DNA of 64,000 nt, taken from the NCBI GenBank assembly GCA_963664715.2, contig CAXXUY010000002.1:124001-188000 (forward strand), in the 5' to 3' direction. Under the pieces are notes generated by a model. It did no database searches and had not been told where the DNA came from. It worked only from the letters and a program-made list of their open reading frames with translations. Origin of the DNA: JAPOXR01 sp963664715 (GTDB lineage Bacteria > Pseudomonadota > Alphaproteobacteria > Rhodobacterales > Rhodobacteraceae). Within the stretch, counting starts at the first letter, position 1. Each line of letters starts with the position of its first letter. The translations under genes and the position numbers were made by a program. Shown here piece by piece: positions 53,346 to 62,826 of this stretch.

Positions 53346-54072
53346 CGGTCTGTCCTGCTTGCGCTGCGATTGAACAAAATGTGCTCTAGGGATGGGTTGC
53401 CGTCAGTTCGAAGCGCCACAGCACTCCGTGATGGGTCCCCGCAATCAACCGTGGATCCTTGCGTCCCCGTTCCATGAGCGCCTGAGTGGGATCAGCATCC
53501 TGGGGTCGAGTCCGGGTCAGCACCAAACGACATTCTGGGGAGGTTGCCACCGGTTCAACCTTCGGTCATGTGTTTCATCAAGTCCCTCGTGGAAAATATT
53601 GGCAGGAAGTACCTCGTTGCAGCCCGCAGAACTGCAGACAACACTATTGCTTAAACGGGCGCGGTCCGGGATTCCGTCGGACGGGACCAAGCGACGGAAC
53701 CGCCTGTGACCTTTGAGCATCTCGAGCTGCGCAGATTTGCCCCTTCAGTCCCAGGTGGAAGACGGACTCGGCATCGGACGCTCAACACGAGACAAGTTCA
53801 ATACACGCCACCGGCTGGCCGGCTGGAGGGTCTCTGTCACCGCCATTATCAGGCGGAACAGGGACTTTGCCCCGGGGCCGGGAGTTTTCACACAGTCTCG
53901 ATCGCCTGGTTGAGGCGCCGGGTGGCAACCCTGCAGAAGTGTGCCGGATCATACTTCCGCATTGAATGAACCGGTTGGGGACATGAAGTGGGCGGTTCCC
54001 GTCGCCTGTGCCATTCACGAGAGTGGCGCAGAGGGCAACGAAGCATTTTCCCGAGAGATGTGTCGGTGCCGA
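53346..54072. other. Intergenic with repeat copy 2
   Basis: About 730 bp. Apart from the repeat at 53834-53902 I see no gene or RNA. Confidence 0.4.
53834..53902. repeat. Imperfect direct repeat, copy 2
   Basis: Partner of the repeat at 52538-52605. It contains CCGCC-ATTATCA-GGCGG and TTTTCACACAGTCT. It could be a dispersed repeat family or the edge of a lost element. Confidence 0.6.
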
Positions 54073-54849
54073 TCATCCAAACCGGCGGAAGACGAATGAG
54101 GCAAACCAGCCTGTTGCAACGGCAATCAGCACGCACAGCAAGCCGTACGTGAACGAGTGATTATGGGCCTGATAAAAGACCCACCTTTGCAGGCCAACCT
54201 TGCGGACATCAATCTCGTTGCTGTGTTCCGAAACAACCGACTTGTTCCTGGTCAGGAAGATCCTTGCAACGTATTGACCTTCCACCAGGTTCGCAGGCAT
54301 AACGAAACTCGTGCCAAACAGGGTGTTTTCGCGGATGGCTATCGGCACCGGGTCAATGGAATAGAGGCCCTGTGCTTCCCGGACCCTGATCAGCGCCTTG
54401 GTAAATTCCGGGGAATCGTGGATGTGTTGCGGCGCACCTACGGAACGGATCAACTGGTCCACGCTGATATCTTTGAAAATATCCTCGACATTGCTCAATA
54501 TTTGATCGAGCGGCTTGTTCGCAGCGACGGCGTAGTACGAAGGGGCGGCGTCCACTTCGACGGTGTCGGCATTCACCCAGACTCCCAGTATCTTCTTTTT
54601 CCTCCTCACGAGCACCGGCTCCAACGGACCGGCAAGCGTAATGATGACCTCCAGATCACCGTCATCGGGTGGCGGCGCCTCGCGCTTGACCGCACCGAAA
54701 ACGAAGACCTCGGAGCCATCGAAATTGGCAGTGATTGAAATCCGGTTCTGGCTCAGCATCGAAATCACGGATTCCGGGTCCTCGGCATTTGCCGTCCAGG
54801 CAAGGGCAAGCACCGGCAGCGCGAGCAAGATGTGTCTCAGAACTCTCAT
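54073..54849 (-). CDS. TIGR02186 family protein
   Basis: 258-aa envelope protein: signal peptide (HILLALPVLALAWTANA), a domain beginning SQNRISITANFDGSEVFVFG, YYAVAANKPL, FVMPANLVEGQYVARIFL, and a C-terminal membrane anchor (YGLLCVLIAVATGWFASFVF). This matches the TIGR02186 family, commonly encoded beside a TauE/SafE permease. The ATG at 54849 overlaps the permease stop by 4 bp. A role in sulfite or sulfonate export is presumed from the partner. Starts further upstream (to 54915) would lie inside the permease gene. Confidence 0.85.
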   Translation of the reverse strand: MRVLRHILLALPVLALAWTANAEDPESVISMLSQNRISITANFDGSEVFVFGAVKREAPPPDDGDLEVIITLAGPLEPVLVRRKKKILGVWVNADTVEVDAAPSYYAVAANKPLDQILSNVEDIFKDISVDQLIRSVGAPQHIHDSPEFTKALIRVREAQGLYSIDPVPIAIRENTLFGTSFVMPANLVEGQYVARIFLTRNKSVVSEHSNEIDVRKVGLQRWVFYQAHNHSFTYGLLCVLIAVATGWFASFVFRRFG

Positions 54850-55760
54850 CGAACCCGTTCCAGCGAATAGAGTTCGGATGGCTGGACCACGAGGTCGAAG
54901 GCAAGCTTGCAGCACACGGCGATGACGAGAACTGCCAGAAGGATCCGCAGCTGCTCGGCAGGCAACCTCACACCGATCCTCGTTCCAACCTGAGCGCCGA
55001 TCACGCCGCCGATGAACAGGAGAACAGCCAGGGGGAGATCAACCGTCTGGTTGGTCGTCGCATGCATCACCGTGGTGAAGGCAGTGACGAAGACGATCTG
55101 GAACAGTGATGTGCCAACGACGACCTTCGTTGGCACCCCGAGGATGTAGATCATTGCCGGGACCATGATGAACCCGCCGCCGACGCCCATGATCGCTGCC
55201 AGGATTCCCACGCAGGCCCCGATCGCCAGAACCGGGATGGCACTGATGAAGAGGCCCGATGCCCGGAACTTGACCTTCAACGGCAGTCCATGAATCCAGT
55301 TATGCTGATGGAGTTTCCTTCGGACAAGGATCTTGCTCCTTGTCCTGAGTATGGCCCTGAGGCTCTCGATGAACATCAGCGATCCGATCACACCGAGGAA
55401 AAGGACATAACAGAGCCGTACAAGCAGATCGACCTGCCCGATCTCCTTCATGGCCGCAAAGATCTGCACACCTGCTGCAGCGCCGACGATGCCGCCGGCA
55501 AGCAGATATGTTCCCATCTGCAGGTCGACCGTCTTCCTCCGGTAATGGGCAAGTGCGGCGGAAATCGACGAGGCCACGATCTGGTTTGCTTCGGTCGCGA
55601 CGGCGACCGCAGGGGGAATCCCGATAAGGAAAAGCATGGGGGTCATGAGGAACCCGCCGCCAACACCAAACATTCCGGACAACAGGCCGACGACTCCACC
55701 CAGTCCGAGCAAGAGGAATACGTTAACGGATACTTCGGCAATCGGTAGATAGAATTGCAT
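54846..55760 (-). CDS. TauE/SafE family sulfite/anion exporter
   Basis: 304-aa membrane permease with two repeats: GLSGMFGVGGG-type GLLSGMFGVGGGFLMTPML near residue 25 and GILAAIMGVGGGFIMVPAMI near residue 185, plus about eight to nine helices. These proteins export sulfite, sulfoacetate or related anions produced by organosulfur breakdown. ATG 55760 gives the family's length, though the ribosome site is weak; the longer frame to 56192 is an artefact. It is divergent from betC, whose product releases sulfate from choline sulfate. Confidence 0.88.
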   Translation of the reverse strand: MQFYLPIAEVSVNVFLLLGLGGVVGLLSGMFGVGGGFLMTPMLFLIGIPPAVAVATEANQIVASSISAALAHYRRKTVDLQMGTYLLAGGIVGAAAGVQIFAAMKEIGQVDLLVRLCYVLFLGVIGSLMFIESLRAILRTRSKILVRRKLHQHNWIHGLPLKVKFRASGLFISAIPVLAIGACVGILAAIMGVGGGFIMVPAMIYILGVPTKVVVGTSLFQIVFVTAFTTVMHATTNQTVDLPLAVLLFIGGVIGAQVGTRIGVRLPAEQLRILLAVLVIAVCCKLAFDLVVQPSELYSLERVR

Positions 55761-56097
55761 TTCAGTGCATTGGCGGCATTCGGATTCGGGCGAGAAGGGC
55801 ACTTCGCGGTGCTGCTGCTGTGTCGGGGTTCTTCGCGCCGGACCGTGCAAGAGACAACCGAAGAAATTTGCCCTCCGACAGAAGTATCGTGCAACATCCT
55901 GAACTTTCGGTGGTTGTTCGCGTTGAATTGTAGCTGCGTGCCTTCTTCGTGCAGCGGCTTCTCGAACTGGAAGGTGAATTCTGGTAACGGGACAGGTTCG
56001 CGCCGGCATGTGCCTTCCAGTGCGCGGAACGCGGTGTTCAACAAGAGCGTGCCAACGGGGGCGGGATGGCCCTGGATTTGGGGATCGAGGGACAATC
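55761..56097. other. Divergent intergenic region between the TauE/SafE and betC genes
   Basis: About 340 bp that must hold promoters for both directions. I cannot assign a convincing -35/-10 pair or operator. No BetI-type gene is in the window. Confidence 0.4.
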
Positions 56098-57645
56098 ATG
56101 ACAAAGAGGCCGAATTTTCTCATCTTCATGGTGGACCAGCTTAATGGAACCTTGTTTCCTGACGGCCCGGCGGAGTGGTTGCATGTACCCAATCTCAGGC
56201 GCTTATCGGAGCGCTCGGTCAGGTTTGCGAATGCCTACACGCCATTTCCCCAATGCGCTCCCGCCAGGGCAAGTTTCATGACCGGACGTCTGCCATCCGA
56301 TATCGGGGTGTTCGACAATGCGGCCGAATTCGGCAGCGACATTCCGACATTCGCGCACCTGTTCAGAAGTGCCGGATACCGGACCTGTCTTTCGGGAAAG
56401 ATGCACTTTGTCGGCGCTGATCAACTGCACGGTTTCGAGGAACGGCTGACAACCGACATCTATCCGGCTGACTATGGCTGGACGCCCGATTACAGGCGTC
56501 CTGGTGAACGAGTAGACTGGTGGTATCACAACCTTGGCAGCGTAAAGTCCGCCGGAACCGCAGAGGTGACCAACCAGCTCGATTACGATGACGAGGTTGC
56601 ATATCGTGCTGTTCGAAAGGTGCATGAATTTGGCCGCAGTGACGATCCGCGGCCTTGGATGATGGCGGTGAGCTTTACTCATCCCCACGACCCGTATGTT
56701 GCCAGGCAAAAATACTGGGATCTTCAGAAATCGAACGAGAACTTCATGCCCAGGGTCGGTACCATCCCCTACGAGGATCTTGACCCCCATTCGCGACGTC
56801 TCTTCGACGCCAGCGACTGTGGCAGCTACGAATTGGCGGACGAGGACATCATGCGGTCCAGAAGGGCATACTTTGCAAACATCTCGTACATCGACGAGAA
56901 AGTCGGGGAGGTTCTGGACGCGGTTGAAGCAATGCAGCAATCCGACCACACGATCGTCGTCTTCCTGTCCGACCACGGAGACATGTTGGGTGAACGCGGG
57001 CTCTGGTTCAAGATGAACTTCTTCGAGGGCTCTGCAAGAGTTCCGTTGACAATCGGCGGAGCAGGCATCGAACCTGGGCTGGTCGACCATCCCGTGAGCA
57101 TCGTGGACATGGCGGCAACTCTCGCGGAGCTTGCGGGGATCGATGCGGGCGAATTCACCGAGGCATCGGACGGACAATCGCTCGTGCCGGACATGCAGGG
57201 CAAGGGGAGACCGCGGCCCGTCTACTTTGAATACACCTCGGAGGGATCCCTGGCGCCGGTGGTTGGAGTGAGGGATGGACGGTTCAAGTACGTACACTGC
57301 GACGTTGATCCGCCGATGCTCTTCGACCTGGACCGCGATCCTGAAGAAATGACAAACCTTGCTGGTTCCCTTGAACATGCAGACGAACAGTGCCGGCTTG
57401 CCTGGCTCGTGTCACAAAGGTGGGATCTGACCGAACTGGATGCCGCCGTCAGGGCGTCGCAGGCACGACGGCTGGCTGTCTACGATGCGCTTAGGAGAGG
57501 GCGGTATCTTTCCTGGGACTATCAGCCCGTAGAGACGGCGTCGGAGCAGTACATGCGGAACCACATGAACCTCAATGTGCTTGATGAAACCAGCCGCTTT
57601 CCCCGCCCGTATCCGGCCGAGTCCGCCAGCGAAAAAGGGCAGTGA
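56098..57645 (+). CDS. betC: Choline-sulfatase
   Basis: 515 aa, matching BetC along its length. The opening NFLIFMVDQLNGTLFPDGPA, the sulfatase motif CAPARASFMTGR (Cys becoming formylglycine), LSGKMHFVGADQLHGFEERL, FTHPHDPYVARQKYW and FLSDHGDMLGERGLWFKMNF are choline-sulfatase hallmarks. It hydrolyses choline-O-sulfate to choline and sulfate, giving carbon, sulfur and an osmoprotectant precursor. GAGGG is 7 bases before ATG 56098. The stop is followed within 10 bp by the betA start. Confidence 0.95.
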   Translation: MTKRPNFLIFMVDQLNGTLFPDGPAEWLHVPNLRRLSERSVRFANAYTPFPQCAPARASFMTGRLPSDIGVFDNAAEFGSDIPTFAHLFRSAGYRTCLSGKMHFVGADQLHGFEERLTTDIYPADYGWTPDYRRPGERVDWWYHNLGSVKSAGTAEVTNQLDYDDEVAYRAVRKVHEFGRSDDPRPWMMAVSFTHPHDPYVARQKYWDLQKSNENFMPRVGTIPYEDLDPHSRRLFDASDCGSYELADEDIMRSRRAYFANISYIDEKVGEVLDAVEAMQQSDHTIVVFLSDHGDMLGERGLWFKMNFFEGSARVPLTIGGAGIEPGLVDHPVSIVDMAATLAELAGIDAGEFTEASDGQSLVPDMQGKGRPRPVYFEYTSEGSLAPVVGVRDGRFKYVHCDVDPPMLFDLDRDPEEMTNLAGSLEHADEQCRLAWLVSQRWDLTELDAAVRASQARRLAVYDALRRGRYLSWDYQPVETASEQYMRNHMNLNVLDETSRFPRPYPAESASEKGQ

Positions 57646-57653
57646 CCGGGGTC

Positions 57654-59315
57654 ATGGAAGCTGATTTCGTCATCATCGGATCGGGAAGTGCCGGTTCGGT
57701 GCTCGTAGACCGGTTGTCGGAAGATGCCCGATCCAGCGTACTTGTCATCGAGTTCGGTGGCACTGATTTCGGTCCGCTGATTCAGATGCCGGCCGCTCTG
57801 TCATATCCGATGGGGATGTCGCGATACGATTGGGGATTCTCGACCGAGCCCGAACCCAATCTGAACAACCGCTGCCTCGCGACGCCGCGTGGAAAGGTCA
57901 TTGGCGGGTCATCTTCCATCAATGGCATGGTCTACGTGCGGGGTCATGCCCGGGATTTCGACCACTGGGCGCAGTCAGGGGCAACCGGATGGTCATACTG
58001 CGACGTATTGCCCTATTTTCGGCGGATGGAGTGCTGGAATGACGGCGGTCATGGCGGTGACGGGAAATGGAGAGGAAAATCCGGCCCGTTGAACGTCCAG
58101 AGAGGAAGCAGGACCAATCCGCTTTTTGCGGCATTCGAACTCGCTGGTAGCCAGGCGGGGTTCGAACTTACCGCCGACTACAATGGAGAAAAGCAGGAAG
58201 GGTTCGGTCCCATGGACCAGACGATCCGGGGCGGCAGGCGATGGTCCGCCGCCAATGCTTATCTCAAGCCTGCACTCCGTCGTTCAAACGCAAGCCTCGT
58301 GCGCGCATTCGCCCGCCGCATCGTGTTTGAAGGCGGGCGCGCTGTGGGCGTGGAAGTCGATATTGGCGGACGGACGGACATCATACGTTGCCACCGGGAG
58401 GTCATCGTTTCGGCGGCGCCGTTGAACTCGCCGAAACTCCTGAAGCTCTCGGGCATAGGGTCAGGACCAGAACTGGCCGAGCACGGCATTTCGGTTCTCG
58501 CCGACAGGCCGGGAGTTGGAGGCAATCTGCAGGATCACCTGGAGGTGCTTGTACAGCATGAATGCCTGCAACCGGTTACGCTGGCGAAATACTGGAACCT
58601 TGTCGGCAAGATGAGCGCCGGAATTCGCTGGCTGCTGTTCAAGAAGGGAATCGGCGCATCCAACCATTTCGAAAGTGCGGCGTTTCTTCGTTCTGCACCC
58701 GGGGTCGAATATCCCGACATCCAGTACCACTTTCTTCCCATTGCGGTTCGTTACGATGGCCAGTCGGACGTGTCCGGCCATGGATTCCAGGCGCATGTCG
58801 GCCCGATGAGATCGAGTTCACGCGGCAGCGTCACACTGAGAAGCTCTGAGCCCAAAGATCCACCGGTCATCAGATTCAACTACATGTCAGATCCCAAGGA
58901 CTGGACAGATTTCCGGCACTGCATAAGGCTGACGAGGGAGATCCTATCGCAGGACGCGCTGGACCCGTACCGAGGCCGGGAAATAAATCCCGGAAAGGAA
59001 ATGCAGGGTGACCAGGAACTCGACGAATACGTTCGAATCCATGCGGAGAGTGCGTACCATCCTTGCGGGACCTGCCGGATGGGAAGCCGGACTGACCGGT
59101 ACGCGGTCGTGGATCCTGAATGCAGGGTGATCGGGGTCGAAGGCCTGAGGGTCGTTGACAGCTCGATATTTCCGCGCATCACCAACGGCAATCTGAATGG
59201 CCCTTCGATCATGGTTGGTGAGAAGGCAGCGGATCACATAAGGGGTCATTCACCCCTGGCCCGGGAGGATGCCGAGCCCTGGATCAACCCGCGTTGGCGA
59301 GAGAGCGACCGGTAG
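57654..59315 (+). CDS. betA: Choline dehydrogenase (GMC oxidoreductase)
   Basis: 553-aa FAD enzyme. The ADP-binding motif DFVIIGSGSAGSVLVDRLSE opens the protein. GMC signatures PRGKVIGGSSSINGMVYVRG and SAAPLNSPKLLKLSGIG, and the active-site segment ESAYHPCGTCRMG with later SIFPRITNGNLNGPSIM, agree with BetA. It oxidises choline to betaine aldehyde. ATG 57654 is preferred; a GTG at 57642 overlapping the betC stop is possible. No betB is adjacent. Confidence 0.93.
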   Translation: MEADFVIIGSGSAGSVLVDRLSEDARSSVLVIEFGGTDFGPLIQMPAALSYPMGMSRYDWGFSTEPEPNLNNRCLATPRGKVIGGSSSINGMVYVRGHARDFDHWAQSGATGWSYCDVLPYFRRMECWNDGGHGGDGKWRGKSGPLNVQRGSRTNPLFAAFELAGSQAGFELTADYNGEKQEGFGPMDQTIRGGRRWSAANAYLKPALRRSNASLVRAFARRIVFEGGRAVGVEVDIGGRTDIIRCHREVIVSAAPLNSPKLLKLSGIGSGPELAEHGISVLADRPGVGGNLQDHLEVLVQHECLQPVTLAKYWNLVGKMSAGIRWLLFKKGIGASNHFESAAFLRSAPGVEYPDIQYHFLPIAVRYDGQSDVSGHGFQAHVGPMRSSSRGSVTLRSSEPKDPPVIRFNYMSDPKDWTDFRHCIRLTREILSQDALDPYRGREINPGKEMQGDQELDEYVRIHAESAYHPCGTCRMGSRTDRYAVVDPECRVIGVEGLRVVDSSIFPRITNGNLNGPSIMVGEKAADHIRGHSPLAREDAEPWINPRWRESDR

Positions 59316-59323
59316 GCCGCTTT

Positions 59324-60379
59324 ATGCCGAGAATGTCACAAGGCAAGTCAGCATCCGGAAGTATTGGCGAGGCGTCAGAGAGCCGGGTTTCATCGAATCC
59401 CTACCTGATCGACTGCCTGCAGTTCTGTCAGTGGTCAGACAAGGTATTCAGGCAGATGCGCGAAGGTCGGGTGGATGCGATACATGCCACGGTTGTCTAT
59501 CACGGAACCTCGCTTGAAGCGGTCCGGGGCATCGAGGCCTGGAATGAACTTTTCACCGTCCACGACGACCTGATCTGTCGCGGGTTGTCGCCAGGCGACA
59601 TTGCCGAGGCAAGGCGTTTGGGCCGGACCGCGATCTTCCTCGGATTTCAGAATCCGTCACCGCTCGGGGACGACCTCGGCCTCGTCGAGGAATTTCATTC
59701 CCTCGGAATCCGGTTCATGCAGCTCAGCTACAACAACCAGTCCCTGCTTGCCGCGGGCTGGATGGAGACCGACGACACCGGAATAACGAGGATGGGCAGG
59801 GAGGTCATCCGGGAAATGAACCGGCTCGGCATGGTGATCGACATGAGCCATTCAGGTTCGAGATCGACGCTGGAGGCAATTGAATTCTCGTCCCTGCCGG
59901 TTGCGGTTACCCATGCAAATCCAGACTGGTGGTGCAGGACACCGCGCAACAAGTCCGACGACGTCATCAAGGCACTGGCGGAAACCGGCGGGATGATTGG
60001 GTTTTCACTTTATCCCAATCATCTGCACAATGGCTCTGACTGCACGATCGAAGACTTCTGTTCGATGGTCTCCGAGACGGCCGGACGACATGGAACGGAC
60101 TGTCTCGGGCTGGGATCAGATCTCTGCCAGGACCGCCCTGCATCGGCCTTGGCCTGGATGAGGAACGGCCGATGGACGCGCCTGGACGGCCGGCCAGGCA
60201 GCGGTCAGGCAGAATTTCCCTCGCAGCCATCCTGGTTTCGCGACAACCGGGATTTCTCCAATATCGCCCGGGGCCTTCGGGCGCATGGATTCAGCCAGGG
60301 TGAGATCGCCGGCATCATGGGTGGCAACTGGTTCAGATACCTTCAAGGGGTGATGAACGATCCGAACGGTGATGCGTGA
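59324..60379 (+). CDS. Peptidase M19 (membrane dipeptidase) family protein
   Basis: 351 aa of the renal-dipeptidase family. Visible blocks are YLIDCLQFCQWSDKVFRQMR, GFQNPSPLGDDLGLVEEF, MQLSYNNQSLLAAGW, VIDMSHSGSRST (His ligand), VAVTHANPDWW (His ligand) and the C-terminal GGNWFRYLQ. The usual first H-x-D metal pair appears as IDCLQ, as in a subgroup lacking the first His. ATG 59324 has GGTAGG 7 bases upstream. M19 genes also accompany glycine-betaine/dimethylglycine loci in pseudomonads, consistent with betC-betA upstream. It shares a GTGA overlap with the next gene. Confidence 0.85.
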   Translation: MPRMSQGKSASGSIGEASESRVSSNPYLIDCLQFCQWSDKVFRQMREGRVDAIHATVVYHGTSLEAVRGIEAWNELFTVHDDLICRGLSPGDIAEARRLGRTAIFLGFQNPSPLGDDLGLVEEFHSLGIRFMQLSYNNQSLLAAGWMETDDTGITRMGREVIREMNRLGMVIDMSHSGSRSTLEAIEFSSLPVAVTHANPDWWCRTPRNKSDDVIKALAETGGMIGFSLYPNHLHNGSDCTIEDFCSMVSETAGRHGTDCLGLGSDLCQDRPASALAWMRNGRWTRLDGRPGSGQAEFPSQPSWFRDNRDFSNIARGLRAHGFSQGEIAGIMGGNWFRYLQGVMNDPNGDA

Positions 60380-62067
60380 ATTCCGCACGGCAGCTTGAGC
60401 CGCGGCCGGGGCTGCGTACTCCCGATCAGGTCATGAACCTCGCACGGATGGGAGCGTCCCATCCAACGCGGCTGAGTTTCATGAGGCAACTCGTCCGGAG
60501 CCTCAATTCGAGCAGGGTCCGAGTGAAAAGGTTGCTTTGGCAACTGGATGGCGAGGGCTACGGTGAAGCCGTGTATGGACTGGAACTGGACGGATTCCGT
60601 TACAGCTTGTTCGCCTTTACGACACCGCTCGATTCCGGCGCCCGCACCGACCGGGTCATTGCCGAAGCATGGGACGCCACCTTTGCACTTCATGACGGGC
60701 CATTCAGGGCCGCAGATCTCGAGAGACTTCGGCAGCAGGTGCCGCGCCAGGAGGCCGGTCGCTATCTGCCAACCGAACTCGTCATCAGCCGGGCAAACAA
60801 GAGCCTGCGCATGTTTGAGCATGTCCTCGAACGCATCTCGCAGGGAAGGCAGCCGGATGTTCGAATGATACTCCAGGTCGGATATCTGATGCGTACGACA
60901 GCGGTGTACGGAAATGGCAAGTTCGGTCTGGCTGACCGATGTCGTATAGCTGACCGCAGCGCATTCTCGGGACCGTTCCGGGCAGAACTGCTCACTGTTT
61001 GGCTGATCAGGGAGTTCTCGTTTGATCTGGTTGAGCACATTGCCAGAAGCCGCAATCCGGACACCGCAGGCCGCCTTTCGGCGAATTGCCGCCGCAGCCT
61101 TGGTATCGGAAACGCAACCGGTCTGGGAATGGCTCCGTTCCTCGTTGGTCATCCCGCGCTGTTCAACAACTGGGTGACGGCAAAAGAGACAGCGCTGGCG
61201 CGCGTGAGGGCACTGGAACATGCCGAAACGGATGCGGCAGAAAGGCTTGTCGAGGTCCTGCACAGGGCGAGAACCCATGTCAGCCAACTTGAAGTCGACG
61301 ACACTTCCCAATCGGAACGCAATGAATTGCTTGCCGATGAGATTGCGTGCCTGATCACGGAACTGGACGGCACCGGCGTGCTGGACGGCAAGCACCCTTG
61401 GGAGCAGTTGTATCGGCGTTCGCTGTCCTGTTCGCTCGAGGCGCAGGAACTGGTGGTATCGGTCTTGATGGAGCCGCATGGCGACCTGGTAGATGATCTC
61501 GGCGCGGCGATGTCCTGCGACGGGGAATTCGAGATTGATCCGTCAATGACCGTTGCAGAAATCCTGCTGCGTTATGAACGGCACTTCAGCTGGATTCGTG
61601 CCTTCGATTTTTCGGATCCGGATTCCGACAGGAAGTTCTGGTACGTGTCCGAAGAGAAACTCGAGCCCAGGATAGGCGACCGGTATCGGGAACCCGGTGC
61701 CGAAAGGGAATTGCCCCTGGATGTTGCCAGGCAGTTCAAGATGCTCGGGCTGGAGTTGCTCAGGGCAAAAGGAAACACGAGTGCGGCGGAGTTTCTCTTG
61801 TCCCGGCCTGAATTGCGCCTTGCGGTCCGAAGGGTGCAGAATGCCCCGAACCATCCATATGCGGAGATACGCGACAACCTTGTCAGTGCTTCGACACGGC
61901 CGATTGACTTGCTGCGGTGCAAGCTCGCCTTCTTCGGCGCCACCAAGTTCGATCCAAAATCCGACCTGTGGACGAGGATTACACTGTTTCAGGGGGCGCC
62001 GTCGCCAGGCGAGATCAACAGCCGTGATGCTGATGACTGGCTGTTTCCGGTGCTCTGTTCTCCATGA
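60376..62067 (+). CDS. Conserved hypothetical protein, 563 aa
   Basis: I do not recognise the family. GTG 60376 overlaps the dipeptidase stop (GTGA) and the stop overlaps the next gene (ATGA), so it is translated within a three-gene unit. The chain is soluble, mixed alpha/beta, with no signal peptide. Recurrent features are RVRVKRLLWQLDGEGYGEAV near residue 45, GDRYREPGAERELPLDVARQ and a C-terminal ITLFQGAPSPGEINSRDADD. A Cys- or His-rich metal motif is absent. It probably works with the DUF3726 protein and the M19 enzyme. Confidence 0.75.
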   Translation: MNSARQLEPRPGLRTPDQVMNLARMGASHPTRLSFMRQLVRSLNSSRVRVKRLLWQLDGEGYGEAVYGLELDGFRYSLFAFTTPLDSGARTDRVIAEAWDATFALHDGPFRAADLERLRQQVPRQEAGRYLPTELVISRANKSLRMFEHVLERISQGRQPDVRMILQVGYLMRTTAVYGNGKFGLADRCRIADRSAFSGPFRAELLTVWLIREFSFDLVEHIARSRNPDTAGRLSANCRRSLGIGNATGLGMAPFLVGHPALFNNWVTAKETALARVRALEHAETDAAERLVEVLHRARTHVSQLEVDDTSQSERNELLADEIACLITELDGTGVLDGKHPWEQLYRRSLSCSLEAQELVVSVLMEPHGDLVDDLGAAMSCDGEFEIDPSMTVAEILLRYERHFSWIRAFDFSDPDSDRKFWYVSEEKLEPRIGDRYREPGAERELPLDVARQFKMLGLELLRAKGNTSAAEFLLSRPELRLAVRRVQNAPNHPYAEIRDNLVSASTRPIDLLRCKLAFFGATKFDPKSDLWTRITLFQGAPSPGEINSRDADDWLFPVLCSP

Positions 62068-62684
62068 TACGCGTCTCGCTTAACGAGGTCGAGTTTTCCT
62101 TGAGGAAGGCGGCGAGCGCCAGGGGATGGCCGTTCGGACTTGCAGAGGATCTCGGCCGCGCCGGAACCTGGTCCACAGCCTGCAGACCCGATGCCTTGCC
62201 GGCTCTGCTCGACATGCTCGAGGCAGGCTTCCAGCATGCAGAATACGCCATCCACGGTTCCCGGGTTGAATTCGAGTGTGCTTCGGCGGCTTCTGTGATC
62301 TCGGGTCTGGATCTCCTGGCAGCAGGCTGTCAAGAACACGCAATGTTCCGTCAGGTGGCATGGCCGCTGGGACTTCTGGCCCTGTGCGGATCCGCATCGA
62401 GTGCATTCGGCACCCGGTTCAGGATTTGCGCCGAAGGGATCACGACGGAAGTCGGTGCCGGGGACTGGTGGTCGGAGGGCAGGGTTGAGGACATCTCAGG
62501 TCCGACAATTGTCGAATGTCGTGCTGCGGCTGAATTGGCAGGGTCCACGACACCGAAGGACGGGACCCTGCTGGATGACGAGGCGTGGAAGCGGTTGCAG
62601 AAACTGGCGGCTGCAGCACTCGTTCCCGCGACCGAGGAATCCCGTATATCAGGAGCCGGGGCAGGGCTGGTCGATACTGACTGA
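62064..62684 (+). CDS. DUF3726 family protein
   Basis: 206 aa. The N-terminus MIRVSLNEVEFSLRKAASAR followed by GWPFGLAEDLGRAGTW is the DUF3726 signature (RVSLNE...KAA-G-G---G-AE--GRA-RWL). A hydrophobic stretch near AMFRQVAWPLGLLALCGSAS and an acidic C-terminus follow. Function unknown. It overlaps the preceding gene by 4 bp. Confidence 0.75.
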   Translation: MIRVSLNEVEFSLRKAASARGWPFGLAEDLGRAGTWSTACRPDALPALLDMLEAGFQHAEYAIHGSRVEFECASAASVISGLDLLAAGCQEHAMFRQVAWPLGLLALCGSASSAFGTRFRICAEGITTEVGAGDWWSEGRVEDISGPTIVECRAAAELAGSTTPKDGTLLDDEAWKRLQKLAAAALVPATEESRISGAGAGLVDTD

Positions 62685-62826
62685 AACGGGAGCCCCGCAC
62701 GATCTGCAACCCGGCGAATTTGAGACCGGCCGGAAACTGGCGGCGCATTGGCCGCCAGCTTCGAATCATTGACAGTTGCGACTCTGGCGGGTTTCGGCGC
62801 GACTGCGATGAAACCCGGGCCGAGCG

